From Paucibacter sp963740455 (GTDB lineage: Bacteria > Pseudomonadota > Gammaproteobacteria > Burkholderiales > Burkholderiaceae_C), in the NCBI GenBank assembly GCA_963740455.1, contig CAVUEF010000005.1:1-64000 (forward strand): a stretch of 64,000 bases of DNA, given 5' to 3'. A program made the translations under genes and the position numbers. Below are positions 48,277 to 58,361 of this stretch, one piece after another. Under the pieces are notes generated by a model. The model had not been told where the DNA came from, searched no databases, and worked only from the letters and a program-made list of their open reading frames with translations. Every line of letters begins with the position of its first letter. Position 1 is the first letter of the stretch.

Positions 48277-49525
48277 TGCTGAAAAGCCGGTGGCCCTGCC
48301 GGGGCTCAATCCGGCAGCGGAACTTGACAACGCACAGCGGCTGGTGCAACTGATGCGGGCGGGTACCTTGAATCTGCCGGCGCTGCCGCCGTTGTCGCTC
48401 TATGTGCACCTGCCCTGGTGCCTGAAGAAGTGCCCGTATTGCGATTTCAATTCGCATGCCTGGAGTGCAGGGACGGCGTTGCCCGTGGACGCCTATCTGG
48501 ACGCCTTGCGCACCGATCTGGAGGCCAGCCTGCCATTGATCTGGGGCCGACGCGTGGTCAGCGTCTTCATCGGTGGCGGTACGCCGAGCCTGTTTTCGCC
48601 CGAGGCGATCGATCGCCTGCTGGCCGAGATACGCAGCCGCGTCCAGCTTGAGCCCGGCTGCGAGATCACGCTCGAGGCGAACCCCGGCACTTTCGAAACA
48701 GATCGCTTCAAGGGCTTTCGCGGCGCTGGCGTGACGCGCCTGTCGATTGGCGTGCAAAGTTTCGACGACGCCAAGCTCGTTGCGCTGGGGCGCGTCCACA
48801 ACGCGGGCCAGGCGCGCGCCGCCGTGCTCGAAGCCGCCGAGGCCTTCGAGACCTTCAACATCGACCTGATGTATGCGCTGCCGGGACAGAGCCTCGAAGA
48901 ACTGGATCTGGATCTGGGCCAGGCCTTGGCTTTCAAGCCGCCGCATCTATCCGTCTATCACCTCACCATCGAACCCAACACGATGTTCGCCCTGCATCCG
49001 CCGACGCTGCCCGATGACGATCTGGCCTCGGACATGCTGGACTTGATCAGCGCGCGCACCACTGCCGTCGGGATGGACCGCTACGAGGTCTCGGCGTTTG
49101 CGCAGTCCGGCCACCGTTGTGCGCACAACCTGAACTACTGGCAGTTCGGCGACTATCTCGGCATAGGCGCCGGTGCGCACAGCAAGCTGTCGTTTGCGCA
49201 CCGCGTGTTGCGCCAGGTGCGCTGGCGCGAGCCGGCCGCCTATATGGCCCACGCGGCACAGGGCCGGGCCGTATCTAACGAGAACGAAGTCAAGCGCAGC
49301 GAGCTGCCCTTCGAGTTCATGCTGAATGCCTTGCGCTTGCGCGAAGGCGTCGAGCTGGCGCGCTTTGCCGAACGTACCGGCCTGCCTTTGAGCAGCATTC
49401 AGGCCGCGCTGAGCCAGGGGCGCGAGCGCGGACTGCTGGAGGTCGATAGAGCGTATCTGCGCCCCACCGAGCGCGGCTTTGATTTCTTGAGCGATCTGCA
49501 GTCGCTATTCCTGCCCAAGGCCTGA
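48269..49525 (+). CDS. hemW: Heme chaperone HemW (radical SAM, formerly coproporphyrinogen oxidase-like)
   Basis: This 418-residue protein inserts heme into respiratory enzymes. The radical SAM cluster motif is WCLKKCPYCDFNSH, followed by FIGGGTPSL, LEANPGTFE, RLSIGVQSFDD, DLMYALPGQ and the HemW helix segment (AHNLNYWQFGDYLGIGAGAHSKL). The start is uncertain: TTG at 48269 overlaps rdgB and gives a typical 40-residue lead; an ATG at 48353 would shorten it. It converges on the Rieske gene with a 27-bp gap that contains a small GGCCC/GGGCC hairpin. Confidence 0.92.
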   Translation: MADAEKPVALPGLNPAAELDNAQRLVQLMRAGTLNLPALPPLSLYVHLPWCLKKCPYCDFNSHAWSAGTALPVDAYLDALRTDLEASLPLIWGRRVVSVFIGGGTPSLFSPEAIDRLLAEIRSRVQLEPGCEITLEANPGTFETDRFKGFRGAGVTRLSIGVQSFDDAKLVALGRVHNAGQARAAVLEAAEAFETFNIDLMYALPGQSLEELDLDLGQALAFKPPHLSVYHLTIEPNTMFALHPPTLPDDDLASDMLDLISARTTAVGMDRYEVSAFAQSGHRCAHNLNYWQFGDYLGIGAGAHSKLSFAHRVLRQVRWREPAAYMAHAAQGRAVSNENEVKRSELPFEFMLNALRLREGVELARFAERTGLPLSSIQAALSQGRERGLLEVDRAYLRPTERGFDFLSDLQSLFLPKA

Positions 49526-49552
49526 GGCACGGCGTGGCCCTTGCGGGCCAAA

Positions 49553-50665
49553 TCAAGCGGCCATGGCACGCCGATACCACTGGTGAAAATGGCGCATGCC
49601 ATCTTCCATCGGACTCTGGTAGGGGCCGGTCTCGTTGTCGCCTCTGTCAAGCAAAGCCTTGCGGCCCAAGTCCATGCGCAGCGCGAGTTCGTCGTCCTCG
49701 ATGCAGGTTTCCATATAGGCGGCCTGCTCGGCCTCGATGAAGTCGCGCTCGAAGGCGGCAATCTCTTCGGGGTAGTAGAACTCGACGATGTTGAGCGTCT
49801 TCTGGGGACTGACGGCGACCAGGGACGAGACCACCAGCACATGCGGATACCACTCGACCATGATGTGCGGGTAGTAGGTGAGCCAGATCGCGCCATGCTT
49901 GGGCAGTTTGCCGTTGTCGAACTTCAGCACTTGCTCGTGCCACCTGGCGTAAACGGCCGAACCGGGACGGGCCAGGGCGTTTTGCACGCCCACCGTCTGC
50001 ACCGAGTGGTGTGGGCCGAATTCCCAGGCCAGATCGTCGCAACTCACGAAGCTTCCCAACCCAGGATGAAACGGGACGACGTGGTAATCCTCCAGATAGA
50101 CTTCGATGAAGGTCTTCCAGTTGTAGTCGCACTCGTGCACATGCATTTTGTCTAGCACATAGCCGCTGAAGTCGAGCTCGTCGCGCGGGCCAAGATTGCT
50201 CAGGTCGGCGCCCATGTCGCGGCCATTGTCTTCAAACAACAAGCCGTTCCATTCGCGCAAGCGGTAGCGGTTCAGGTGCAGGCAGGGGTCCTGGTCAAAG
50301 TGGGGGGCGCCCACCAAGTCGCCCTGCAGGTCATAAGTCCAGCGGTGCAGCGGACACACAATATTGTTTTTCGTGTTGCCACGGCCGCGCAGCATCAAGG
50401 CTTGCCGGTGGCGGCACACGTTGGAGAGCAGCTCGATACCGCTTTGCGTGCGCACCAGAACGCGCCCTTCACCCTCCTGGGGCAGGGCGTAGTAATCACC
50501 AATCTCAGGCACTGCAAGCGCGTGCCCGAGATAGCGCGGGCCGCGCTGGAATATCTGCTCCTTTTCCTTGCGAAAGAGGGACTCATCAAAATAGCTTGAA
50601 ACGGAAAGCTGAGTGCTGTGGTGGCTGCGCTCAAGAGCGTCTGATGTGATGCTCAGGTCGGACAT
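49553..50665 (-). CDS. Rieske non-heme iron oxygenase alpha subunit
   Basis: This 370-residue protein has a Rieske centre (NVCRHRQALML with CPLHRWTYD, the CxH-x17-CxxH pattern) and the mononuclear iron site EDYHVVPFHPGLG in the C-terminal catalytic domain. No small subunit is nearby, so this is an alpha-only type oxygenase with an unlinked reductase. The substrate cannot be predicted. MSDLSITSDALERS is the natural start; longer in-frame codons lie in the divergent promoter region shared with xseB. Confidence 0.88.
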   Translation of the reverse strand: MSDLSITSDALERSHHSTQLSVSSYFDESLFRKEKEQIFQRGPRYLGHALAVPEIGDYYALPQEGEGRVLVRTQSGIELLSNVCRHRQALMLRGRGNTKNNIVCPLHRWTYDLQGDLVGAPHFDQDPCLHLNRYRLREWNGLLFEDNGRDMGADLSNLGPRDELDFSGYVLDKMHVHECDYNWKTFIEVYLEDYHVVPFHPGLGSFVSCDDLAWEFGPHHSVQTVGVQNALARPGSAVYARWHEQVLKFDNGKLPKHGAIWLTYYPHIMVEWYPHVLVVSSLVAVSPQKTLNIVEFYYPEEIAAFERDFIEAEQAAYMETCIEDDELALRMDLGRKALLDRGDNETGPYQSPMEDGMRHFHQWYRRAMAA

Positions 50666-50939
50666 GATCCAAAGGGGCTCTCCAGAAGCTGGTGTCTTGT
50701 CCCGTTCGCTCGTGCGCAAGCGGGATATGCAGACGTCGAGATTGCATGCACGCAATCTCGTAAAGAGAATGGGGTGCGGTGTGGGCCGCGCGAGGGCGCA
50801 ATTGTACCCAGCGCCGCTTCGTCCGGACGGCATGCAAGGTAAACACGGCGAAATCATCGTGGCAAGGTTTGGCGCTGACCGGGTCATGCGGCGCTCGCGC
50901 CGCATATGCCTGACTACAATGGACGCTTTATCCGCTGCT

Positions 50940-51185
50940 ATGACCAAGACCTTGACCACCGCGGCACCCAAGCGCGCGACGCCGGCCAGCTACGAAGACG
51001 CGCTGGTCGAACTGGAGCGGCTGGTTGCCACCATGGAAGCCGGGCAATTGCCACTGGATCAATTGCTGGGCAGCTATCAACGCGGCGCGGAACTATTGGG
51101 CTATTGCCGCTCACGCTTGCAGGCCGTGGAGAGTCAAGTCAAGCTGCTGGAGGACGGCGAGCTGAAGGTGTGGGAGGGATCATAA
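50940..51185 (+). CDS. xseB: Exodeoxyribonuclease VII small subunit
   Basis: This 81-residue protein has the XseB helical pattern ASYEDALVELERLVATMEAGQLPLDQLLGSYQRGAELLGYC. A second ATG (50919) upstream is also possible. Together with XseA, which is not in the window, it degrades single-stranded DNA. It precedes ispA by 2 bp (51188). Confidence 0.92.
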   Translation: MTKTLTTAAPKRATPASYEDALVELERLVATMEAGQLPLDQLLGSYQRGAELLGYCRSRLQAVESQVKLLEDGELKVWEGS

Positions 51186-51187
51186 GT

Positions 51188-52078
51188 ATGCGAACCGCAG
51201 AGTTCGAACCATGGGTGAGCAAGACCTTGCAGGATGTCGAAGCTGCGCTTGAACTGTGGGTGCCGAACGACTCGCCTGCCGGTCTTGGCAAGGCGATGCG
51301 CTACGCCGTGCTGGGCGCGGGCAAGCGGCTGCGCCCCTTGCTCGTGATGGCGACCTGCGAAGCCGTCGGTGGCCAACGTGAGGCGGCGCTGAGAGCGGCC
51401 TGCTCGGTGGAGTTGATACATGCTTATTCGCTGGTGCACGACGACATGCCTTGCATGGACAACGACGTGCTGCGCCGCGGCAAGCCCACCGTGCACGTTC
51501 GATTCGGTGAGGCGCAGGCCATGTTGGCGGGCGACGCCATGCAGGCGCTCGCCTTTGAAGTACTGACGCCCGACGCTGATCAGGTGCCGTTAGCCTTGCA
51601 GGCCCGTCTGTGCGCGCTGCTGGCGCGTTCGGCCGGACACGCCGGCATGGCAGGTGGCCAGGCGATCGATCTGGCCAGCGTCGGCCATCCCTTGAATGAA
51701 GCGTCCTTGCGCGACATGCACAGGCGCAAGACCGGCATGCTGCTGCAAGCCAGCGTCATGATGGGCGCGGCCTGCGGAGTTTGCAGTGCTGCCACGCTGG
51801 CGGCACTTGCTGAGTATGGATCTGCGATCGGGCTGGCCTTTCAAGTGATCGATGACATTCTCGATGTGACTCAGGATTCTGACGTGCTTGGCAAGACTGC
51901 GGGCAAGGACAGGGACGCCAACAAGCCGACCTTTGTCAGCGTGTTGGGTTTGGAGTCCGCAAAGCGCCATGCCCAGGAGTTGCGCGATCAGGCTCACATC
52001 GCTTTGTCCACCAGTGATCTTGTCAATACGGACTGGTTGCTCAGGCTTGCCGACAAGGTCGTTGAACGGGACAGCTGA
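51188..52078 (+). CDS. ispA: Farnesyl/geranyl diphosphate synthase
   Basis: This 296-residue prenyl transferase extends DMAPP with IPP to farnesyl diphosphate. The first Asp-rich motif is LVHDDMPCMDND and the second FQVIDDILD, with GAGKRLRPLL near the N-terminus. The ATG at 51188 closely follows xseB. dxs follows 6 bp later, so xseB, ispA and dxs form one isoprenoid operon. Confidence 0.95.
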   Translation: MRTAEFEPWVSKTLQDVEAALELWVPNDSPAGLGKAMRYAVLGAGKRLRPLLVMATCEAVGGQREAALRAACSVELIHAYSLVHDDMPCMDNDVLRRGKPTVHVRFGEAQAMLAGDAMQALAFEVLTPDADQVPLALQARLCALLARSAGHAGMAGGQAIDLASVGHPLNEASLRDMHRRKTGMLLQASVMMGAACGVCSAATLAALAEYGSAIGLAFQVIDDILDVTQDSDVLGKTAGKDRDANKPTFVSVLGLESAKRHAQELRDQAHIALSTSDLVNTDWLLRLADKVVERDS

Positions 52079-52084
52079 ACCGCC

Positions 52085-54004
52085 ATGAAATATGCCCTTC
52101 TGAACACCATCGACAGTCCCGCCGATCTGCGCCGTTTGCCGCGCGCGGACTTGCAGAAACTGGCCGACGAGCTGCGCGCCTTCGTACTTGAAAGCGTCTC
52201 CAAAACGGGGGGGCATTTGTCGTCCAACCTCGGCACGGTGGAGTTGACGATTGCCTTGCACTATGTGTTCAACACGCCCGAAGACCGCCTCGTGTGGGAT
52301 GTCGGTCATCAAACCTATCCGCACAAGGTGTTGACGGGTCGGCGTGAGCGCATGGGCAGTTTGCGACAACTCGGCGGCATCGGCGGATTTCCGCGACGCG
52401 ACGAGAGCGTTTACGACGCCTTCGGCACTGCGCATTCGAGCACCTCGATTTCGGCCGTGCATGGCATGGCCGTCGCGGCGAAGATCAAGGGCGAAGGCCG
52501 CAAGGCCGTGGCCATCATTGGTGACGGTGCCATGACTGCCGGCATGGCGTTCGAGGCCTTGAACAATGCTGGCGTCGCCAATGCGGGCGTACTGGCCGAC
52601 ATGCTGGTGGTGCTGAACGACAACGACATGTCGATCTCGCCGCCGGTGGGGGCACTCAACAAATACCTGGCGCGCTTGATGAGCGGCAAGTTCTACGCCA
52701 CCGCGCGTGAGGGCGCCAAGCAGGTGCTGAAAAACGCGCCGCCCTTGTTCGAGTTGGCGCGCCGCTTTGAAGAACACGCCAAAGGCATGGTCATACCCGG
52801 CACCATCTTCGAGGAATTCGGCTTCAATTACGTCGGCCCGATCGACGGTCATGACCTGGATGCGCTGATACCGACGCTGGAGAATCTGCGCGACAAGTCC
52901 GGCCCGCAGTTCCTGCATGTGGTCACCAAGAAGGGTTATGGCTACAAGATGGCCGAGGCCGATCCGGTCAACTATCACGGGCCGGGCAAATTCGACCCTG
53001 CGGTGGGTCTGCTTAAGCCCACGACGCAACCGAAGCCGACCTTCACCCAGGTCTTCGGCCAGTGGCTGTGCGACATGGCCGACAAAGACCAGCGCTTGGT
53101 GGGTATCACGCCAGCCATGCGCGAAGGCTCGGGCATGGTCGAGTTTCACAAGCGCTTCCCGACGCGCTACTACGATGTGGGCATTGCCGAGCAGCACGCG
53201 GTGACTTTCGCTGCCGGTCTGGCCTGCGAGGGTTTGAAGCCGGTGGTCGCCATTTATTCGACTTTCCTGCAGCGCGGCTACGACCAACTGATTCACGATG
53301 TGGCGATACAAGACCTGCCGGTCGTGTTCGCGCTCGATCGCGCCGGGCTGGTGGGGGCCGATGGCGCGACCCACGCGGGCGCTTACGACATTGCCTACTT
53401 GCGCTGCATCCCGAACCTGAGTCTGCTCGCTCCGGCAGATGAGAACGAGTGCCGCCAGTCGCTCTACACGGCGTTCATGCATGAGCATCCGACGGCGGTG
53501 CGCTACCCGCGCGGAAGCGGCGTCGGTGTGGCGATAGAAGCCAAGATGACAGCCCTGCCCTGGGGCAAGGGCGAGTTGCGCCGCAGCTCAAGCCTGGTGG
53601 CCGGGCGCGGCGCTCAGCGCATCGCCATCCTTGCCTTTGGCACGCTCTTGTATCCGGCGCTCGAGGCTGCGGAGCAACTCGATGCGACGGTGGCGAATAT
53701 GCGTTTCGTCAAGCCACTTGACCATGACTTGGTGGCCGAACTGGCGCGCACGCACGACGCCTTGGTCACCGTTGAAGAGGGTTGCGTGATGGGCGGAGCA
53801 GGCAGCGCCGTGCTGGAGTCGCTGCAACAGGCGGGTCTGCAAGTGCCGGTGTTGGTGCTGGGTTTGCCTGACGTCTTTGTCGAACATGGCGACCCGGCCA
53901 AACTCCTGGCCATGTGTGGTCTGGACGCGGCCGGCATCGAACAGTCGATTCTGAAACGTTTCGGGTCGCGTCCGACCTTGCTGCGGCCTGCCGCCAACAG
54001 CTGA
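52085..54004 (+). CDS. dxs: 1-deoxy-D-xylulose-5-phosphate synthase
   Basis: This 639-residue thiamine-diphosphate enzyme makes DXP from pyruvate and glyceraldehyde-3-P, the first step of the MEP route. Motifs: DVGHQTYPHKVLTGRR, the TPP-Mg motif GDGAMTAGMAFEALNNAG...NDNDMSISPPVGAL, the EQHAV site in GIAEQHAVTFAAGLA and VRYPRGSG. It is full length. No strong RBS is visible before the ATG, which suggests coupling to ispA. Confidence 0.96.
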   Translation: MKYALLNTIDSPADLRRLPRADLQKLADELRAFVLESVSKTGGHLSSNLGTVELTIALHYVFNTPEDRLVWDVGHQTYPHKVLTGRRERMGSLRQLGGIGGFPRRDESVYDAFGTAHSSTSISAVHGMAVAAKIKGEGRKAVAIIGDGAMTAGMAFEALNNAGVANAGVLADMLVVLNDNDMSISPPVGALNKYLARLMSGKFYATAREGAKQVLKNAPPLFELARRFEEHAKGMVIPGTIFEEFGFNYVGPIDGHDLDALIPTLENLRDKSGPQFLHVVTKKGYGYKMAEADPVNYHGPGKFDPAVGLLKPTTQPKPTFTQVFGQWLCDMADKDQRLVGITPAMREGSGMVEFHKRFPTRYYDVGIAEQHAVTFAAGLACEGLKPVVAIYSTFLQRGYDQLIHDVAIQDLPVVFALDRAGLVGADGATHAGAYDIAYLRCIPNLSLLAPADENECRQSLYTAFMHEHPTAVRYPRGSGVGVAIEAKMTALPWGKGELRRSSSLVAGRGAQRIAILAFGTLLYPALEAAEQLDATVANMRFVKPLDHDLVAELARTHDALVTVEEGCVMGGAGSAVLESLQQAGLQVPVLVLGLPDVFVEHGDPAKLLAMCGLDAAGIEQSILKRFGSRPTLLRPAANS

Positions 54005-54141
54005 GAGGCTTGCCACTTCGCGCACACCGATCTGTCGATAACCCTTGGCCAACGCATGGCTGGCGGAGCTGTCATCCTTGCGAGCGTGCCCACAATGGCG
54101 CGCCTTTCCGCGTGAACCCGATCGCCAAGCTCAAACCGACC

Positions 54142-54936
54142 ATGAACAAGAACACCGACCTGCTGCACATTCCGGACACCCAGAGCGAGCGCGACGACCG
54201 TCATCTGTTGATTCAGCGCGTGGGCGTCAAGGACGTGCGCTATCCGCTGCAGATCCGCGTGGCGGATCAACTGCAAACAACGGTCGCCAACTGGACGCTC
54301 GACGTGGCCTTGCCGGCCGAGAAGAAGGGCACGCACATGTCCCGCTTCGTTGCCTGGCTCGACCGCTTGAATGGCCCGCTGGACGCGGCCACGCTGAAAG
54401 CCGAACTGGCGCAGATGCTGGACAGGCTGCACGCGCTCGAGGGCCGTATCGAAGTACGGTTTCCGTTCTTCGTGCGCAAGCGCGCGCCGGTGTCTGGCGT
54501 CGAGAGTCTGCTTGACTACCAGGGTGGCTGGATCGCTGAAACTCGCGATGGAAGCACGGTGCTCTGGGTCGAGGTGGCCGTGCCGGTGAAAAGCCTGTGC
54601 CCTTGCTCCAAGGAGATCTCGGACTATGGCGCGCACAACCAGCGCTCGCTCGTCACCGTCAAGGTCGAATTGACCGGCGACGAAATCCCGTGGGGACAGC
54701 TGGTTCGTTTTGCCGAAGACAGCGCGTCCAGCGAAATCTGGGCGCTGCTCAAGCGCCCGGACGAAAAGTGGATCACCGAGCACGCCTACGAAAACCCCAA
54801 GTTCGTCGAAGACCTGGTGCGCGACGTGGCCCTGCGGCTGAACGCCGACGCCCGCGTAGGACGCTATAGCGTCGACGTGGAGAACTTCGAGTCGATTCAC
54901 AACCACAGCGCCTACGCACGCATAGAGCGGGCATAG
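54142..54936 (+). CDS. folE2: GTP cyclohydrolase FolE2
   Basis: This 264-residue type IB cyclohydrolase starts folate biosynthesis from GTP. It has DIPDTQSERDDRHLLIQRVGVKDVRYP-like N-terminal sequence (here LLHIPDTQSERDDR), the conserved cysteine in SLCPCSKEISDYGAHNQRS and FVEDLVRDVALRL. A longer GTG start at 54112 exists. FolE2 can function with metals other than zinc. No folE1 is visible, so it may be the main enzyme. Confidence 0.92.
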   Translation: MNKNTDLLHIPDTQSERDDRHLLIQRVGVKDVRYPLQIRVADQLQTTVANWTLDVALPAEKKGTHMSRFVAWLDRLNGPLDAATLKAELAQMLDRLHALEGRIEVRFPFFVRKRAPVSGVESLLDYQGGWIAETRDGSTVLWVEVAVPVKSLCPCSKEISDYGAHNQRSLVTVKVELTGDEIPWGQLVRFAEDSASSEIWALLKRPDEKWITEHAYENPKFVEDLVRDVALRLNADARVGRYSVDVENFESIHNHSAYARIERA

Positions 54937-55171
54937 AACGGGCATAGCGCACATCGCAAGACCTGTGGGCTTGGTGTGTCAAACAGGCACAAGCTTTCCG
55001 GTGTCGACGGCTGGTGCGGCTATTCCGTTCAAATGCGATTGTTTTCGGCCGCTGCACGAGACTGTTTTGTGCAATTGAAAAACGCAATGACGGTCATGTG
55101 ATTAATCAAACCTAATGATGTAGGTATTTTGATATTCTTTGCGTATTCCTTCAACCATAACGGAAATCGCA

Positions 55172-55735
55172 ATGTCTCTGATCAATACCGAAGTCAAACC
55201 CTTCAAGGCCACCGCTCTTCACGGCGGCAAATTTGTTGAACTCACCGAAGCCAGCCTGCAGGGCAAGTGGAACGTGTTCGTGTTCTATCCGGCCGACTTC
55301 ACTTTCGTTTGCCCCACCGAGTTGGAAGACCTGGCCGACCGCTACGCCGAGTTCCAGAAGATGGGCGTCGAGATCTACGGCATATCGACCGACACGCACT
55401 TCGCCCACAAGGCCTGGCACGACAGCTCGGACGCCATCAAGAAGGTCAACTACCCACTGATCGGCGACCCCACCGGCACCATCACCCGCAATTTCGGCGT
55501 GATGATCGAAGACGAAGGTCTGGCTTTGCGCGGCACGTTTGTGATCAACCCCCAAGGGCAGATCAAGCTGTGCGAAATCCATGACAACGGTATCGGCCGT
55601 GATGCCTCGGAGTTGCTGCGCAAGGTCAAGGCTGCCCAGTACGTGGCCAGCCATCCCGGCGAAGTCTGCCCGGCCAAGTGGACCGAAGGCGCCAAGACGC
55701 TCAAGCCTTCGCTCGATCTGGTCGGAAAGATCTAA
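55172..55735 (+). CDS. ahpC: Alkyl hydroperoxide reductase AhpC (2-Cys peroxiredoxin)
   Basis: This 187-residue peroxiredoxin reduces H2O2 and organic peroxides. The peroxidatic Cys is in FYPADFTFVCPTELEDL and the resolving Cys in HPGEVCPAKW. MSLINTEVKPFKATALHGG is the natural start. The 235-bp upstream region is AT-rich for this genome (GATTAATCAAACCTAATGATG...), as expected for a strong inducible promoter; an OxyR site was not confidently found. Confidence 0.96.
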   Translation: MSLINTEVKPFKATALHGGKFVELTEASLQGKWNVFVFYPADFTFVCPTELEDLADRYAEFQKMGVEIYGISTDTHFAHKAWHDSSDAIKKVNYPLIGDPTGTITRNFGVMIEDEGLALRGTFVINPQGQIKLCEIHDNGIGRDASELLRKVKAAQYVASHPGEVCPAKWTEGAKTLKPSLDLVGKI

Positions 55736-55761
55736 CAGGTCCGACTCCAACTGACCACCCG

Positions 55762-55784
55762 AAGCCTGTGCCGAGGCACAGCTT
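55762..55784 (+). terminator. Hairpin between ahpC and ahpF (attenuating terminator)
   Basis: AAGC-CT-GTGCC pairs with GGCAC-A-GCTT and is followed by CCCCCACTTCTTTT. It is 27 bp after the ahpC stop and would let ahpC be more highly expressed than ahpF. Confidence 0.5.
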
Positions 55785-55908
55785 CCCCCACTTCTTTTGT
55801 CGTTGTTCCCGCAGGCCCACAAAGCCTGCCGGGGACACCGCTGGCCGCCGCTTTGCTCGCACGCCGTAGGCCAGCTCTCAAAGTCGCTCGAATCAAAGGA
55901 TGCACAAC

Positions 55909-57492
55909 ATGCTGGACGACAGTCTGAAGACGCAACTCGCCGCTTACCTTGAACGGGTCACCGAGCCTTTCGAGATCAATGCATCGTTGAGCGACGCCGA
56001 GAGCTCGCACGAGATGCTCGCGCTGCTGCAGGACATCAAAGCGATGTCCGACAAGATCGTGCTCAGGACCGACGGACAGGATGCGCGCAAGCCGTCTTTC
56101 AGTCTCAAGCGTATCGGCTCGGAGATGAGCTTGCGCTTTGCCGCCATCCCTTTGGGCCATGAGTTCACCTCGCTGGTGCTGGCGCTGCTGTGGGTCGGCG
56201 GGCATCCGCCCAAGGTCGAACCCGAAGTGATAGCGCAGATCAAGGCGCTCGACGGCGACTTCAACTTCGAGGTCTATATGTCGCTGAGCTGCCATAACTG
56301 TCCCGACGTCGTGCAAGCGCTCAGTCTGATGGCCATGCTCAACCCTGGCATCAAGACGGTCGTGATCGACGGTGCGCTGTTCCAGGACGAAGTCAATGCC
56401 CGCGAGGTGATGGCCGTGCCCAGCATCTACTTGAATGGCGCGCCGTTCGCATCGGGTCGGATGAGCGTGGAAGAAATCGTCGCCAAGCTCGATACCGGCG
56501 CCGCAGCCCGCGCTGCGGCTGAGCTCAGCGCCCGCGATCCCTATGACGTGCTGATCGTCGGTGGCGGCCCGGCCGGTGCTGCGGCGGCCGTGTATGCGGC
56601 CCGCAAAGGCATACGCACCGGCGTTGCTGCCGAGCGTTTTGGCGGCCAGGTCAACGACACGATGACGATAGCGAACTACGTCTCGGTGCTGGAGACCGAC
56701 GGGCCGAAGTTCGCCGCTGCGCTGGAGGCGCATGTGAGGGCCTACCATGTCGACATCATGAATCTGCAACGCGCCGACAAGTTGATTGCGGCGACGCACG
56801 CTGGAGGCTTGATTGAAGTGCAACTGGCCAATGGTGGCTCGCTGAAAAGCAAGGCCGTGATTCTTTCCACCGGCGCGCGCTGGCGCAATGTGAACGTGCC
56901 CGGCGAGCAGCAATACAAGAACAAGGGCGTGGCCTATTGCCCGCATTGCGACGGCCCCTTGTTCAAGGGCAAGCGCGTGGCGGTGATAGGCGGCGGCAAC
57001 TCGGGCGTCGAAGCGGCCATCGACCTGGCGGGTCTGGTATCGCAGGTCACGCTGCTCGAGTTCGACGCTGCGCTGCGTGCCGACGCGGTGCTGGTCGCCA
57101 AGCTGCGCAGCCTGTCCAATGTCAGCGTCCTCACAAGCGCGCAGACGACCGAGCTGACCGGTGATGGCACCAAGCTCAAGGGCTTGAGCTATACCGACCG
57201 CGCCTCTGGCGAGGCCAGGCACATCGAGCTCGAAGGCGTGTTCGTGCAGATCGGCCTGGTGCCCAATACCGAGTGGCTGAAGGGCGTCGTCGAGCTCTCA
57301 AAGCATGGTGAGATCGTCGTCGATGCCAAGGGTCAGACCTCGGTGCCCGGCGTGTATGCCGCAGGCGACGCGACGACCGTGCCGTTCAAGCAGATCGTGT
57401 TGGCGGCCGGCGACGGCGCCAAGGCGGCGCTCGGCGCGTTCGACTACCTGATGCGCATGCCCGCGGAGTCGGCTCAGGCGCTTGCCGCCTGA
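55909..57492 (+). CDS. ahpF: Alkyl hydroperoxide reductase subunit F
   Basis: This 527-residue flavoprotein disulfide reductase recycles AhpC. The N-terminal glutaredoxin-like domain has SCHNCPDVV (CxxC), the FAD part has VLIVGGGPAGAAAAVYAARKG, the redox disulfide is YCPHCDGPLFKGK, and the NAD(P)H site is VAVIGGGNSGVEAAIDLAG. AAGGA before the ATG at 55909 decides this start. It overlaps the convergent rarD by 19 bp at the 3' ends. Confidence 0.95.
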   Translation: MLDDSLKTQLAAYLERVTEPFEINASLSDAESSHEMLALLQDIKAMSDKIVLRTDGQDARKPSFSLKRIGSEMSLRFAAIPLGHEFTSLVLALLWVGGHPPKVEPEVIAQIKALDGDFNFEVYMSLSCHNCPDVVQALSLMAMLNPGIKTVVIDGALFQDEVNAREVMAVPSIYLNGAPFASGRMSVEEIVAKLDTGAAARAAAELSARDPYDVLIVGGGPAGAAAAVYAARKGIRTGVAAERFGGQVNDTMTIANYVSVLETDGPKFAAALEAHVRAYHVDIMNLQRADKLIAATHAGGLIEVQLANGGSLKSKAVILSTGARWRNVNVPGEQQYKNKGVAYCPHCDGPLFKGKRVAVIGGGNSGVEAAIDLAGLVSQVTLLEFDAALRADAVLVAKLRSLSNVSVLTSAQTTELTGDGTKLKGLSYTDRASGEARHIELEGVFVQIGLVPNTEWLKGVVELSKHGEIVVDAKGQTSVPGVYAAGDATTVPFKQIVLAAGDGAKAALGAFDYLMRMPAESAQALAA

Positions 57493-58361
57493 AGTGGGCG
57501 ACGGCTGAAGCGCCAGCCCTCGAGGCTGTAGACCAGCAGCGCGATCCAGATGAAGATGAATCCGACCAGCCGCGAGAGCTGGACGGCTTCGTGAAAAACC
57601 CACACGCCCAGACCGAACTGCAGACTCGGACCGATGTATTGCAGCACGCCCAAAGTGGCCAGGCGGATGCGGCGCGCGGCGGCTGCAAACAGCAGCAAGG
57701 GGATCGCAGTGAAGGGGCCGGACAGCAGCAACCAGCCCAGCATGGACGAGTCAATCCGGTCGAAGCTGCCTTGCCCCGTCCAGGCAAACCAGCTCAGGCC
57801 CAACAGGGCGAATGGCGTCAATAGCAGGGTCTCTAGCGCCAGTCCCTCAAGGGCGCCGAGGGTGGCCACCTTGCGCATCAGACCATAGACCCCGAAGCTG
57901 GCCGCCAGCGTGAGCGCGATCCACGGCAGATGGCCTGCCTGCACGCTGAGCCAGAGCACGCCCGCCGCAGCCAGGCTCAGCGCCACCCACTGCGCCCGAC
58001 GTGGCCGCTCCTTGAGCACCACAAAGCCCAGCAGCACATTCACCAGCGGGTTGATGAAATAACCCAGCGCCGAGTCCACCACATGGTGATTGTTGACCGC
58101 CCACACATAGACCAGCCAGTTGCACGACAGCAGCAGCGCGCTCACACAACTCGCTCGCAGCAGCTTGGGGTTGCGCAGCGCGCTGCCAAGCCAGGACCAA
58201 CGTTTCAGCACGGCCAGCACGATCAAGACGAAAACCAGCGACCAGACGGTCCGGTGCAACATCACTTCAAGAGGTGAAATCGCGGCGACTTGTCTGAAAT
58301 ACAGAGGGGCGATGCCCCAGGCGGAGAAGGCGAGGGCCGCGTACCAAATACCTGGGTTCAT
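57474..58361 (-). CDS. rarD: EamA-family transporter RarD
   Basis: This 295-residue membrane protein has about ten helices and begins MNPGIWYAALAFSAWGIAPLYF, with AISPLEVMLHRTVWSLVFV and the second EamA half. RarD-type proteins are DMT permeases of unknown substrate. A TTG four codons upstream was rejected in favour of this ATG. Confidence 0.9.
   Translation of the reverse strand: MNPGIWYAALAFSAWGIAPLYFRQVAAISPLEVMLHRTVWSLVFVLIVLAVLKRWSWLGSALRNPKLLRASCVSALLLSCNWLVYVWAVNNHHVVDSALGYFINPLVNVLLGFVVLKERPRRAQWVALSLAAAGVLWLSVQAGHLPWIALTLAASFGVYGLMRKVATLGALEGLALETLLLTPFALLGLSWFAWTGQGSFDRIDSSMLGWLLLSGPFTAIPLLLFAAAARRIRLATLGVLQYIGPSLQFGLGVWVFHEAVQLSRLVGFIFIWIALLVYSLEGWRFSRRPLQAASA

Noticed and set aside
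55080..55171. OxyR binding site upstream of ahpC
   Set aside because: The region is AT-rich with CCTA-N6-TAGG, but the four-part OxyR spacing could not be matched.
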